64,000 bases of DNA from Mesorhizobium sp. RMAD-H1 (GCF_014191375.1 NZ_JACHWN010000001.1:1054001-1118000), one strand, 5' to 3'; counted from the stretch's first letter, positions 29,877-38,417 are shown. Notes: a model not told the origin generated them from the letters alone. Program-made: numbers and translations.

Positions 29877-30974
29877 ATGAAAAGCGGACTTGAAGATGTG
29901 ATTGCTGCCGAAACGGTTTTGTCCGACGTGGATGGCCAGGCGGGGAGGCTTGTCATCCGGGGGCGATCGCTTGACGATCTGGTGCCGCAGAGCACCGCGG
30001 AGGATTGCGTAGAACTGCTCTGGAACGGCTTTTTCGGCGATCTTCCTCAGGGGGAGGCGCTCCGGAAAGCTCTGGGGACAGCGCGGCTCCATGTTTTCGC
30101 ACATGTCGAGGCAATAGACGGCGCCCTGCTGCGGCTTTCGCCGGTGGAGGCGCTGCGTGCGTTGATGGCCCGCATTCCCGACGGGGAGGATCTGCAGCCC
30201 GCATTGCTTCTGCTGGCGGCGCCCGCGGTGTTTACGCCGGCGCTCTTGCGCCTCAAGCGCGGCGAGAGGCCCGTTCGTCCCGATCCGGACCTCTCCCATA
30301 GCGCCGACATATTGCGCATGCTGAACGATCGGAGGGCGGAAGCGTCTGAACTCGCGGGGCTCGACACCTATCTCGTGACCGTGTCCGACCATGGCCTCAA
30401 TGCTTCGACTTTCGCGGCGCGCATCGTGGCGTCCACGCGGGCGGGGCTCACATCCTCGCTCCTTGCCGCATTAAGCGCCTTGAAGGGCCCGTTGCACGGC
30501 GGTGCGCCGGGCCCGGTGCTCGACATGCTCGATGCAGTCGCAACGGCGGACAATGCCGAAGCGTGGCTCGATGCCGCGGTGGCTGGCGGCGAACGGCTGA
30601 TGGGCTTCGGCCATCGCATTTACCGCGTTCGCGATCCCAGGGCGGACGCGCTGAAAGGCGCATTGAAGCGGATGGAGAATTCCCAACGGGAGGAAGGAGG
30701 CAATGAAAGGCTGAAGCTTGCAGAGGCGGTCGAGAACGCCGCGATCGCGGTATTGAAACGCCATAAGCCCGGCCGGACGCTGGAAACGAACGTGGAGTTC
30801 TACACCGCCTTGCTTCTGGAAGAACTGGGGTTCCCGCGTGAGGCATTTACCTGTGTCTTTGCCATGGGACGCGCCATGGGATGGATCGCCCATTGCCGGG
30901 AGCAGATGGCCGAGAACCGGCTGATCCGTCCGCAATCGCGTTATGTCGGGCCAAAGGGAAAACTCGCCGCCTGA
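29877..30974 (+). CDS. Citrate synthase/methylcitrate synthase homologue
   Basis: The 365-residue enzyme-like protein of the short citrate-synthase group condenses an acyl-CoA with oxaloacetate in related enzymes. Active-site blocks are GPLHGGAPGP (His), GFGHRIYRVRDPR (His/Arg) and ETNVEFYTA. The last has E307 where most citrate synthases have the catalytic Asp (NVDF); actinobacterial CitA-type proteins also have Glu there. The ATG at 29877 follows AAGGAG; an earlier in-frame start at 29823 is not supported. It is probably co-regulated with the divergent HTH-fused homologue. Confidence 0.86.
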   Translation: MKSGLEDVIAAETVLSDVDGQAGRLVIRGRSLDDLVPQSTAEDCVELLWNGFFGDLPQGEALRKALGTARLHVFAHVEAIDGALLRLSPVEALRALMARIPDGEDLQPALLLLAAPAVFTPALLRLKRGERPVRPDPDLSHSADILRMLNDRRAEASELAGLDTYLVTVSDHGLNASTFAARIVASTRAGLTSSLLAALSALKGPLHGGAPGPVLDMLDAVATADNAEAWLDAAVAGGERLMGFGHRIYRVRDPRADALKGALKRMENSQREEGGNERLKLAEAVENAAIAVLKRHKPGRTLETNVEFYTALLLEELGFPREAFTCVFAMGRAMGWIAHCREQMAENRLIRPQSRYVGPKGKLAA

Positions 30975-31037
30975 TTTGGGAAGACAACAGCTTCTTTGCC
31001 CCGGCGCCGGGGCCGGCATTTCGGCGCCGGGAGAGCA

Positions 31038-31055
31038 CCGTCACACGTTTGTGAC
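31038..31055 (+). promoter_or_regulatory. Candidate PHO box upstream of plcP
   Basis: CCGTCAC-ACGT-TTGTGAC gives two 7-bp half-sites with the 11-bp register of the PhoB box (CTGTCAT-N4-CTGTCAT), with several mismatches. It lies 59 bp before the plcP start, and phosphate control of this gene pair is known in rhizobia. Confidence 0.4.
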
Positions 31056-31113
31056 ATGAATCGTGTTTGTGTGCCCCTAAATCGGGCCATCACAAGACGG
31101 ACGGAAGCTGGCG

Positions 31114-31965
31114 ATGGGCAGACAAGCAGGCGAAGACGCGAAGAAATTCCGCACGCTTTTCATTTCGGATGTGCATCTGGGCTCGAAAGGCGCGAAGGCG
31201 GACTTTCTTCTGGACTTCCTTCGTTTCCACGATGCGGAAACGATCTATCTCGTCGGCGACATCGTCGATGGCTGGCGACTGCGGCGCAACTGGCACTGGC
31301 CGCAGGAGCACAATGATGTGGTTCAGAAGCTCTTGCGCAAGAGCCGCAAGGGCGCAAACATCATCTATATCGCCGGCAATCACGACGAGTTCCTGCGCGA
31401 TTTCCAGGGCACGCATTTCGGTGGGATCGAGGTGATGAACCGCACCGTGCACGAGACCGCCGACGGCCGCAAATTCCTGGTCATCCATGGCGACCAGTTC
31501 GACGTGGTGGTGCGCAACGCCCGCTTCATCGCCTATCTCGGCGACTGGGCCTATGATGCCGCCATCGCCTTCAACACCGTCATGAACAGGGTGCGCCGCC
31601 TGCTCGGCCTGCGCTACTGGTCGTTCTCGCAATGGGCGAAGTTCCGCGTCAAGAAGGCGGTCAATTTCATCGGCGCCTTCCAGGAAGTCGTCTCGGAAGA
31701 GGCACGCCGCCTCGGCGTCGATGGCGTCATCTGCGGCCATATCCACCATGCCACGATGGAGAGCATCGACGGGGTGGAATATATCAATACCGGCGATTGG
31801 GTCGAAAGCTGCACGGCCATCGTGGAAAATTACGACGGGACGATGGAACTGATCTCCTGGACGCATCTGATCGGCGAGAAGGCGGGCTTCGCGCCGGTCA
31901 TCGACCTGGAGGAGCACCGTCCGGCGGCGCGCAAAGCCATGCCGAAACCGGCGAATGTTGCCTAG
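31114..31965 (+). CDS. plcP: Metallophosphoesterase, PlcP-type phospholipase C
   Basis: This 283-residue calcineurin-like phosphoesterase has all its metal motifs visible: D19 and H21 (FISDVHLGS), D48 (VGDIVDGW), NHD at 88-90, HGD at 124-126 and GHIHH at 207-211. The sequence and the directly following glycosyltransferase match PlcP of Sinorhizobium, which removes phospho-headgroups from phospholipids under phosphate starvation to yield diacylglycerol. Databases often name it UDP-2,3-diacylglucosamine diphosphatase (LpxH-like), the main alternative. A GGAAG site precedes the ATG at 31114. It is membrane-associated by function, not by a visible transmembrane segment. Confidence 0.85.
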   Translation: MGRQAGEDAKKFRTLFISDVHLGSKGAKADFLLDFLRFHDAETIYLVGDIVDGWRLRRNWHWPQEHNDVVQKLLRKSRKGANIIYIAGNHDEFLRDFQGTHFGGIEVMNRTVHETADGRKFLVIHGDQFDVVVRNARFIAYLGDWAYDAAIAFNTVMNRVRRLLGLRYWSFSQWAKFRVKKAVNFIGAFQEVVSEEARRLGVDGVICGHIHHATMESIDGVEYINTGDWVESCTAIVENYDGTMELISWTHLIGEKAGFAPVIDLEEHRPAARKAMPKPANVA

Positions 31966-31968
31966 CGC

Positions 31969-32997
31969 GTGATGAGGCGTCTCGTCATCGTCACCGATGC
32001 CTGGCACCCGCAGGTCAATGGCGTGGTGCGGACATTGACCCATATCCGCGACCTGATGAGCGCGCGGGGCTATGCCGTCACCATCGTCTCGCCCTCCGAT
32101 TATCGCTCGGTGCCGTGCCCGACCTATCCGGAGATCAGGCTGGCCCTGACCAGCCCCGGCGCGGTGCGCGCGGCGCTCGCCAGGCTTCAGCCCGCCTATA
32201 TCCATATCGCGACGGAAGGGCCGCTCGGCATCATGGCGCGGCGCGCCTGCCTGAAGAACGGATGGCACTTCACCACGAGTTTCCATACCCGTTTTCCCGA
32301 ATATCTGCACGAGCGCTTCCCGGTGCCGCTGTCGCTGACCTACGGCTTTCTCAGGCGCTTCCACAATGCCGCCGCCTGCAGCCTGGTGCCGACGCCGTCG
32401 ATCCGGGACGAACTTGCCGCGCGCGGCTTCACCAATCTGAAGGTCTGGACGAGGGGCGTCGACCGGGCGCTGTTTCACCCGCAGCCGGATGTCGATCTCG
32501 GCCTGCCGCGGCCGATCTTTCTCTGCGTCGGACGCGTCGCGCCGGAAAAGAACCTGTCCGCCTTCCTGTCGCTCGACCTGCCGGGGACGAAACTCGTGGT
32601 CGGTGACGGGCCCAGCCTCGGCGAGTTGAAGGCCCGGTTTCCCGGAGCAATCTTCGCCGGCAAGAAGGAGGGGGCGGAACTCGCGCGTTATTATGCGGGC
32701 TCGGACGTCTTCGTTTTCCCGAGCCGGACGGACACATTCGGGCTGGTGCTGCTCGAAGCCATCGCCAGCGGCCTGCCCGTCGCGGCGTTCCCGGTGCCGG
32801 GCTCCCGCGATGTGGTCGGGGCGACGGGCGCGGGCGTCCTATCGGAAGATTTGCGCGCGGCCTGTCTCGACGCGCTGAAAATGGGACGCGTCGATCCGGG
32901 CCTGGCGCTGAAGGATTTCACCTGGGAGCACTGCGCCGACATCTTTCAGGAGGTGCTGACGCCGATCCTTGCTGGAGAGCAGGTGGAAGCGGCTTGA
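31969..32997 (+). CDS. agt: GT4 glycosyltransferase, Agt-type glycolipid synthase
   Basis: The 342-residue GT-B enzyme starts RLVIVTDAWHPQVNGVVRTL. Its donor-site region is FPSRTDTFGLVLLEAIASGLP, the E-x7-E-like block of family GT4. With PlcP it forms the conserved lipid-remodelling pair: Agt glycosylates diacylglycerol to make glycolipids that replace phospholipids during phosphate limitation. The gap to plcP is only three bases, so translation is probably coupled. The start is GTG at 31969 or the adjacent ATG at 31972. A related GT4 (mannosyl-lipid or polysaccharide) role is possible. Confidence 0.85.
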   Translation: MMRRLVIVTDAWHPQVNGVVRTLTHIRDLMSARGYAVTIVSPSDYRSVPCPTYPEIRLALTSPGAVRAALARLQPAYIHIATEGPLGIMARRACLKNGWHFTTSFHTRFPEYLHERFPVPLSLTYGFLRRFHNAAACSLVPTPSIRDELAARGFTNLKVWTRGVDRALFHPQPDVDLGLPRPIFLCVGRVAPEKNLSAFLSLDLPGTKLVVGDGPSLGELKARFPGAIFAGKKEGAELARYYAGSDVFVFPSRTDTFGLVLLEAIASGLPVAAFPVPGSRDVVGATGAGVLSEDLRAACLDALKMGRVDPGLALKDFTWEHCADIFQEVLTPILAGEQVEAA

Positions 32998-33000
32998 GGG

Positions 33001-33075
33001 TTAGGGCAATAAGGCAGCAAGGCAATATGTTTATTGCCTGATCCGGCTGCAACGCATATTTCCCTACTGCCCTAA
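33001..33075. repeat. Octamer-repeat hairpin between convergent genes
   Basis: The left arm (33001-33029) reads TAGGGCAA, TAAGGCAG, CAAGGCAA, TATG. The right arm (33055-33075), complemented, reads TAGGGCAG, TAGGGAAA, TATG. An inner hairpin AGGCAAT-ATGTTT-ATTGCCT lies at 33020-33039. It fills the gap between agt and the DoxX gene and may act as a terminator in both directions. The architecture resembles the arrays at 2720-3186. Confidence 0.7.
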
Positions 33076-33079
33076 ACTC

Positions 33080-33532
33080 TTAAAACTGCCTGCCGATCCT
33101 GGCGTCGACCGACTGGCTGTTGGCGCCGCGGATGACGAAGAAGAGCATGATCGCCGACCACAGGATCGATTTTTCCGCGCCCGAATAGCCCTGGCCCTGC
33201 ACACCCCAGTGGAACCAGATGGTCACGAGGAGGACGATCAGCGCGGCGAAGGCGGCAGGGCGGGTGAAGAGCCCGATTGCGATGAGAATGCCGCCGAAGA
33301 ACTCGGTCGCTGCGAGCAACGGTGACCAGAAGGCGCCGGGATAGAAGCCGAGGCTTTCCACCATGCCGGCCGCGCCGAACGGATTGAGGATCTTGCCATA
33401 GCCATGGGTCACCAGCGCCGCGCCGCCGACGAAGCGCAGCAAGGTTTCGGCAAATTCATGCAGCGATGAATAGATGCCGCCCAATGCGGGGATAAAGAGT
33501 TTCTTGCTGGGCGTGGACTGAAGATCGCTCAA
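33080..33532 (-). CDS. DoxX family membrane protein
   Basis: The 150-residue protein has four predicted transmembrane segments and the family pattern ETLLRFVGGAALVTHGYGKI near the N terminus. AAMVESLGFYPGAFWSPLLAATEFFGGILIAIGLFTRPAA-type sequence follows. DoxX/YqjF proteins are small inner-membrane proteins linked to redox stress in some bacteria; no reaction can be assigned here. The ATG at 33532 is followed by a 30-residue soluble head. A palindrome in its promoter region may be an operator. Confidence 0.85.
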   Translation of the reverse strand: MSDLQSTPSKKLFIPALGGIYSSLHEFAETLLRFVGGAALVTHGYGKILNPFGAAGMVESLGFYPGAFWSPLLAATEFFGGILIAIGLFTRPAAFAALIVLLVTIWFHWGVQGQGYSGAEKSILWSAIMLFFVIRGANSQSVDARIGRQF

Positions 33533-33588
33533 GGTTTTTCCCTTCTGTGATGGCTTTAATGGTCAGCAATCACATATTCTCATGAAAA

Positions 33589-33604
33589 GATGATGAAAAT
33601 CATC
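33589..33604. promoter_or_regulatory. Palindrome upstream of the DoxX gene
   Basis: GATGATGAAAATCATC has 6-bp perfect arms around a 4-bp centre in an AT-rich stretch 57 bp before the DoxX start. It is an operator candidate only. Confidence 0.3.
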
Positions 33605-33650
33605 AAGTAAAATAATTTTGATGGGATGCAGGCCCGCGCTCACGAAATGG

Positions 33651-34634
33651 TCAGCCCCAGAGATCCTGCTCCGGCGGGTAGACCGTCATTCCGTCATAGA
33701 CGAGGCCCGGCGAGCGGTCGCGCTCGAGAAGCAGCGGACCGTCGAGATCGACATAGTCGGCGTCCTGCGCGAGCAGGACGGCGGGCGCCATGGCGAGCGA
33801 GGTGCCGACCATGCAGCCAACCATGACGCCGAGGCCCAATTCGCGGGCGCGGCGCCGCATGGCAAGCGCTTCGGTCAGCCCGCCCGTCTTGTCCAGCTTG
33901 ATGTTGACGGCATCATAGCGACCGGCGAGGTCCCCCAGACCTTCGGACGTGTGGGCGCTCTCGTCGGCGCAGACCGGTACCGGGCGGGGCGTTGCCGCCA
34001 GAAGCTCGTCCTTGCCGGCGGGCAGGGGCTGTTCGATGAGCGCAATGCCCGCTTCCGCCGCGATCATCATGTTCTTGCGGAAGTTTTCTTCCGTCCAGCC
34101 TTCGTTGGCATCGAGAATGATTCGGCTGTTGGGGGCGGCTTCCGCCACCGCGTGGATGCGCGCGGCATCGTTTTCCCCACCTATTTTCACCTTGATGACG
34201 GGGTGGCCGGAGAGGGCGCGGGCGGCCTCTGCCATGGTTTCAGGGTCGCCCATGGAAATGGTGATCGCCGTCGTCAACGGGCGAGGGGGCTCGGCCGAGA
34301 TTGCCTGCGCCACCCTTCTGCCCGCCCGTTTCGCCTCGAAGTCCCACAAGGCGCAATCCACGGCATTGCGGGCGGCACCGGGGCGCATCAGCGTCAGGAG
34401 GTCGTGCCGGGCCGCGCCCTGGACGATCGCGTCGCGCACCGTTTCGATTTCGGCGGTCACGCTTTCCAGGCTTTCGCCGTAGCGGGCATAGGGCACGCAT
34501 TCGCCGCGTCCCACGAAATTGCCGTCGCTCAGCGTGCAGACGATGACATCAGCCGCGGTCTTGGAGCCGCGCGAGATTGTAAAACTGCCTGCGATGGGGT
34601 AGCGATCACGTTGTATTTGCAGATTTATACCCAT
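33651..34634 (-). CDS. Dipeptide (L-Ala-D/L-Glu) epimerase
   Basis: This 327-residue enolase-superfamily enzyme acts on murein dipeptides. It has the KxK motif K148/K150 (VIKVKIG), the metal ligands D175 (ILDANEGW), E201 (LIEQPLP) and D224 (CADESAH), and the partner lysine K246 (NIKLDKTGG). DxD-type C-terminal DLDGP is also seen. Another muconate-lactonizing subgroup member is possible, but the KxK/KLDK pattern favours dipeptide epimerase. The ATG at 34634 is preferred to longer frames, which run into the divergent mla promoter region. It is only 68 bp from mlaE. Confidence 0.88.
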   Translation of the reverse strand: MGINLQIQRDRYPIAGSFTISRGSKTAADVIVCTLSDGNFVGRGECVPYARYGESLESVTAEIETVRDAIVQGAARHDLLTLMRPGAARNAVDCALWDFEAKRAGRRVAQAISAEPPRPLTTAITISMGDPETMAEAARALSGHPVIKVKIGGENDAARIHAVAEAAPNSRIILDANEGWTEENFRKNMMIAAEAGIALIEQPLPAGKDELLAATPRPVPVCADESAHTSEGLGDLAGRYDAVNIKLDKTGGLTEALAMRRRARELGLGVMVGCMVGTSLAMAPAVLLAQDADYVDLDGPLLLERDRSPGLVYDGMTVYPPEQDLWG

Positions 34635-34702
34635 TGATTGACCCGATTTGGCCGCTGCGCAGTCCAAGTGACACGGCCTGAAAGACTCGATAAGAATAAG
34701 AC

Positions 34703-35878
34703 ATGTTGACCGACGCTGCGGACAATTCAAGAGCCGCCTCCGATAGCGCTCCCCGGATCGAGGTAACGACGGGCGCCGATGGCGCCACGATCGCACTCGG
34801 TGGCCGCTGGACGTCGCACAGCGTTCATCTGGTCGACGAGGAGATGCGCAGGCTCCAGGGCCAGAACGGCTTTTCGAGCGCATCGATCGATTTGTCCCAT
34901 GTGGTCGGCCTCGATACGGCGGGCGCGTGGCTGATCGAGAGGCTCAGCCGCTCGCTCAAGGCACGCAATGTGGGCGTCACGCTGCAGGGCGCGCGCGAGG
35001 CATGGCGCCCCCTCCTGGAAGCGGTCGGCGAGGCGGTGGACCGCAACAGTCATGCGTCGCGCTCGAAGCGGCCGTTCTTTCTCGTCAGCATTCTCGAGGC
35101 GCTCGGCAGGGCCACCTATGCGGCCCGCGAGGATTTCCTGATGTCGATGCACATTCTGGGCGCGACGATCCACGGATCGCAGATGAAGCTCGGCAGGGGA
35201 AGCGGCATCAATTTCGCCGCGATCACCAACCAGATCGACCGCATGGGCGTGGGCGCCATTCCGGTCGTCCTCCTGATGTCGACGATCATCGGCGCAATCA
35301 TCGCCCAGCAGGGCGCATTCCAGCTGCGCTATTTCGGGGCGGAGATATTCGTCATTGATCTGGTCGGCATCCTGGTCCTGCGCGAGATCGGCGTGCTTCT
35401 GACGGCGATCATGGTGGCGGGGCGTTCGGGCAGCGCGATCACGGCCGAGATCGGGTCGATGAAAATGCGCGAGGAAACCGACGCATTGACGGTCATCGGC
35501 CTCAATCCGGTCGGCGTTCTCGTTTTTCCGCGTCTGGTGGCGCTTGTCATCGCACTGCCGCTCCTGACGATCATCGCCGATCTCGCCGCCCTCGTGGGCG
35601 CCGGCTTCGTCGTCTGGACCTATTCGCATATTCCTCCGGCCGCCTTCCTGGCGCGCCTGCGCGACGCCATCGACATCTCCACCTATCTGGCCGGGCTGAT
35701 CAAGGCGCCGTTCATGGCGATGATCATCGGCATCATGGCCTCGGTTGAGGGCATGAAGGTGGGCGGGAGCGCCGAATCGCTCGGGCGCCGTGTCACCGCA
35801 TCGGTCGTCAAATCCATCTTCGTAGTCATCGTCGTGGACGGGCTCTTCGCGATGTTCTACGCGGCAATCAATTTCTAG
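34703..35878 (+). CDS. mlaE: MlaE-type ABC permease with N-terminal STAS domain
   Basis: The 391-residue protein has a STAS-like domain (about 20-110, with SSASIDLSHVVGLDTAGAWL) fused to an MlaE/YrbE permease (about 130-390). The permease carries FAAITNQIDRMGVGAIPVVL and EIGVLLTAIMVAGRSGSAI. In E. coli the STAS subunit MlaB is separate, so this is a natural MlaB-MlaE fusion. It forms the membrane part of a lipid transporter between inner and outer membrane. It is first in a four-gene operon with mlaF, mlaD and a lipoprotein gene. The ATG at 34703 is 68 bp from the divergent epimerase. Confidence 0.92.
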   Translation: MLTDAADNSRAASDSAPRIEVTTGADGATIALGGRWTSHSVHLVDEEMRRLQGQNGFSSASIDLSHVVGLDTAGAWLIERLSRSLKARNVGVTLQGAREAWRPLLEAVGEAVDRNSHASRSKRPFFLVSILEALGRATYAAREDFLMSMHILGATIHGSQMKLGRGSGINFAAITNQIDRMGVGAIPVVLLMSTIIGAIIAQQGAFQLRYFGAEIFVIDLVGILVLREIGVLLTAIMVAGRSGSAITAEIGSMKMREETDALTVIGLNPVGVLVFPRLVALVIALPLLTIIADLAALVGAGFVVWTYSHIPPAAFLARLRDAIDISTYLAGLIKAPFMAMIIGIMASVEGMKVGGSAESLGRRVTASVVKSIFVVIVVDGLFAMFYAAINF

Positions 35879-35889
35879 AGCGGGGCCGA

Positions 35890-36738
35890 ATGGACAACGC
35901 CACCAATTCCGCCCCCGATCAGAGCCAGCGCTCCCGCGAGCCGGTGATTTCCGTGCGCGACGTCACGGTCTCGTTCGGCCGCCAGACCGTTCTCGACAAG
36001 CTCTGCCTCGATATTTTCCCGGGCGAGATATTGGGCTTCATCGGCCCTTCCGGTTCGGGTAAGTCGGTGCTCATGCGCACCATTCTCGGGCTCAACCACA
36101 AATCATCCGGCGAGATCAGGATATTCGGCCGCAATATCGACGATGTATCGGACGCCGAGAAGATGCAGATCGACATGCGCATGGGCGTGTTGTTCCAGCA
36201 TGGCGCGCTCTTCTCCTCGCTGAACGTGCTCGAGAACATCCAGGTGCCGATGCGTGAATATCTCGATCTGTCGCCCAAGCTGATGGACGAGCTGGCGCGG
36301 CTGAAGATCGACCTCGTCGGACTGGCGCCGGATACGGCGGAGAAGTTTCCCTCCGAGCTTTCGGGCGGCATGATCAAGCGCGCCGCGCTCGCCCGGGCGC
36401 TGGCGCTCGATCCCGACGTCGTCTTTCTCGACGAGCCCACCTCCGGCCTTGATCCGATAGGGGCGGCCGAATTCGACGATCTCATCGCCAATCTGCGCGA
36501 CACGATGGGGCTGACGGTCTATATGGTGACACACGACCTCGATAGTCTCTTTGCGGTTTGCGACCGCATCGCGGTGCTTGGGCAGAAACGGGTTCTGGTT
36601 GAAGGGAGCATCGAAGATATGCTCAGGGTTGATGATCCCTGGGTGAAATCCTATTTTCGCGGCAAACGCGCCCGCCAGATCGATCCGGCGGCGCCGACCC
36701 GGCGCCGGGCCGGAGCCGGACCTCACCAGGCCGGATAA
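35890..36738 (+). CDS. mlaF: MlaF-type ABC ATP-binding protein
   Basis: This 282-residue ATPase has Walker A GPSGSGKS (52-59), signature SELSGGMIKR and Walker B VVFLDEPTSGLDP. It powers the MlaE permease. The C-terminal tail after residue 255 is basic and Pro/Ala-rich (ARQIDPAAPTRRRAGAG). Twelve bp separate it from mlaE. Its last codons and stop are part of a 21-bp imperfect tandem duplication reaching into mlaD. Confidence 0.95.
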   Translation: MDNATNSAPDQSQRSREPVISVRDVTVSFGRQTVLDKLCLDIFPGEILGFIGPSGSGKSVLMRTILGLNHKSSGEIRIFGRNIDDVSDAEKMQIDMRMGVLFQHGALFSSLNVLENIQVPMREYLDLSPKLMDELARLKIDLVGLAPDTAEKFPSELSGGMIKRAALARALALDPDVVFLDEPTSGLDPIGAAEFDDLIANLRDTMGLTVYMVTHDLDSLFAVCDRIAVLGQKRVLVEGSIEDMLRVDDPWVKSYFRGKRARQIDPAAPTRRRAGAGPHQAG

Positions 36739-36774
36739 GACATGGAAGCCACTGGATAAAGCATGGAAACCAAA
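36733..36774 (+). repeat. 21-bp tandem duplication at the mlaF-mlaD junction
   Basis: Copy 1 (36733-36753, GGATAAGACATGGAAGCCACT with the last bases diverged) and copy 2 (36754-36774) agree at 16 of 21 positions. Each has TAA followed by ATGGAA. The first ATG (36742) opens a five-codon frame that stops at 36759; the second (36763) is the mlaD start. Confidence 0.7.
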
Positions 36775-37758
36775 GCCAATTACGTTCTGGTGGGAATTTT
36801 CACACTGCTGGTGAGCCTGGCGGCTTTCGGGTTCGTCTACTGGATCGCCCGCTATGGCGAAACCCGCGATACGGTGGAGCTCGACGTGCGCATTCCCGGC
36901 ACCGTCACCGGGCTTTCCGTGGGCGGACAGGTGCTGTTCAACGGCATCAAGGTCGGCGACGTGCGTCAGCTCCTGCTCGATGAGACCGATCCGAACATGG
37001 TGATCGTGCGGACCGAGGTTAACCGGACGACGCCGATCACCCGCTCGACCAGGGCCGAGCTCGGCTTTCAAGGCCTTACGGGCCTGGCCTATATCGAACT
37101 GAAGGGCGGCAGCCTCAACGAGCCCAACCTGCTGGAGGAAGCCGAGAAAAGCGATACGGTGGCGCGCATCGACGCCGATCCCAACGCCGTGAACAATCTT
37201 CTGGAAACGGCGCAGGATATCTTCGCCCGCGCCAACAGCGCGCTCGAGGCGCTCGAAGGCTTCATCAAGGATGTGCGCGCGCCGCTGACGGATACGGTCA
37301 AGAACACCAAGACCTTTACCGATGCCTTGGCCCGGAATTCCGAGGTGATCGACAAGCTCGCCGCCAATACCGGTGATGTGCAGGACATCATCAGGAATGC
37401 CCGCGAGACGATGGCCCGGCTCAATGAGGCCTCGGTGCGCGTCGAGGGCATCATGCAGAAGGCGGACAGGCTGCTTTCCGAGGACGACAAGAACAGCGTC
37501 GTGTCTCAAGCCAAGGAAACCTTGCAATCCATTCGCAATACGTCGGATTCGCTCAATGCCCGTCTCGGGCCGATCGCAGACAATCTGCAGCATTTTTCCG
37601 GCTCCGGCCTGCGTGACGTGCAGGCGCTCGTCACCGAAAGCCGCCGGTCGATCCAGCGCATCGAGCGGGCGATCACGGAGCTCGAACGGGATCCGCAAAG
37701 ACTTATTTTCGGTGGACAGGGGACCGTTCCGCAATATGACGGGCGCGCGCGGCGTTGA
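36763..37758 (+). CDS. mlaD: MlaD-type MCE-domain protein
   Basis: The 331-residue protein has one N-terminal membrane anchor (about 6-28, YVLVGIFTLLVSLAAFGFVYW) and an MCE domain (about 38-115). A long helical periplasmic region rich in Asp/Asn/Thr heptads follows, which may extend a lipid channel. MCE hexamers carry phospholipid between membranes. Its start lies in a short tandem duplication. It overlaps the downstream lipoprotein gene by four bases (TTGA), indicating translational coupling. Confidence 0.94.
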   Translation: METKANYVLVGIFTLLVSLAAFGFVYWIARYGETRDTVELDVRIPGTVTGLSVGGQVLFNGIKVGDVRQLLLDETDPNMVIVRTEVNRTTPITRSTRAELGFQGLTGLAYIELKGGSLNEPNLLEEAEKSDTVARIDADPNAVNNLLETAQDIFARANSALEALEGFIKDVRAPLTDTVKNTKTFTDALARNSEVIDKLAANTGDVQDIIRNARETMARLNEASVRVEGIMQKADRLLSEDDKNSVVSQAKETLQSIRNTSDSLNARLGPIADNLQHFSGSGLRDVQALVTESRRSIQRIERAITELERDPQRLIFGGQGTVPQYDGRARR

Positions 37759-38417
37759 TCCGGCTGTGTTCCCATGAGAAGAAGAAATTCCGTGCGGCGA
37801 GAGGGACGGGCTTGTATTTGACGATATTTCGACAATTCGGGCGGACTGCCGGCGCCATTCTGCTGGCCGCGACCGTGGCGTCCTGTGGCACCACGCCACT
37901 GGACACGTTCGACCTGGTCACATCATCCTATCCTTCGGTATCGGCCAGGAGCCGCAAGAACATCCAGATACTGATCGCTGCTCCCGCGGCGCTCAAGGCG
38001 CTGGATGGCGAGAACATCGTCATCAACACCGCGCCCGGGGCGATCGAATATCTGAAGGGTGCCCAGTGGGGAGACCGGCTGCCCAATATCGTGCAGTCGC
38101 GCCTGGTGCAGGCTTTCGAGAACACCGGGCTTCTGGGCGGCGTCGGCCGTCCCGGCGATGGTCTTGCCATCAACTATCAGATCATCACCGACATCCGCTC
38201 CTTCGGCGTGGACGCCTTCGCCTCGCCGCGAATGGCGATCGTTGAGATCGCGACCAAGATCCTGAACGACAAGAACGGCGAGGTCCGCTCGACGCGGGTG
38301 TTCAGCGCTTCGGTGCCGGTGCGCGGAAGCGGCAATGCGGCTTACGTGCGGGCGCTCAACGAGGCTTTCGACAAGGTGACCGGGGAAATCGTCAGCTGGA
38401 CGCTTTCGGTGATTTGA
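37755..38417 (+). CDS. ABC-type transport auxiliary lipoprotein
   Basis: The 220-residue lipoprotein has a signal region TAGAILLAATVASCGTTP with Cys in VASC as the lipidation site. The body (KNIQILIAAPAALKALDGENIV) matches the PqiC/ABC-type transport auxiliary lipoprotein family. That family works at the outer membrane with MCE transporters. The apparent start is TTG at 37755, overlapping mlaD. A TTG at 37812 would give a more normal signal-peptide length, so the start is uncertain. It is last in the mla operon. Confidence 0.88.
   Translation: MIRLCSHEKKKFRAARGTGLYLTIFRQFGRTAGAILLAATVASCGTTPLDTFDLVTSSYPSVSARSRKNIQILIAAPAALKALDGENIVINTAPGAIEYLKGAQWGDRLPNIVQSRLVQAFENTGLLGGVGRPGDGLAINYQIITDIRSFGVDAFASPRMAIVEIATKILNDKNGEVRSTRVFSASVPVRGSGNAAYVRALNEAFDKVTGEIVSWTLSVI

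Noticed and set aside
30999..31012. CCCCGGCGCCGGGG palindrome after the second citrate synthase as an operator
   Set aside because: It is pure GC low complexity, more likely a chance or 3' hairpin, and has no promoter context.
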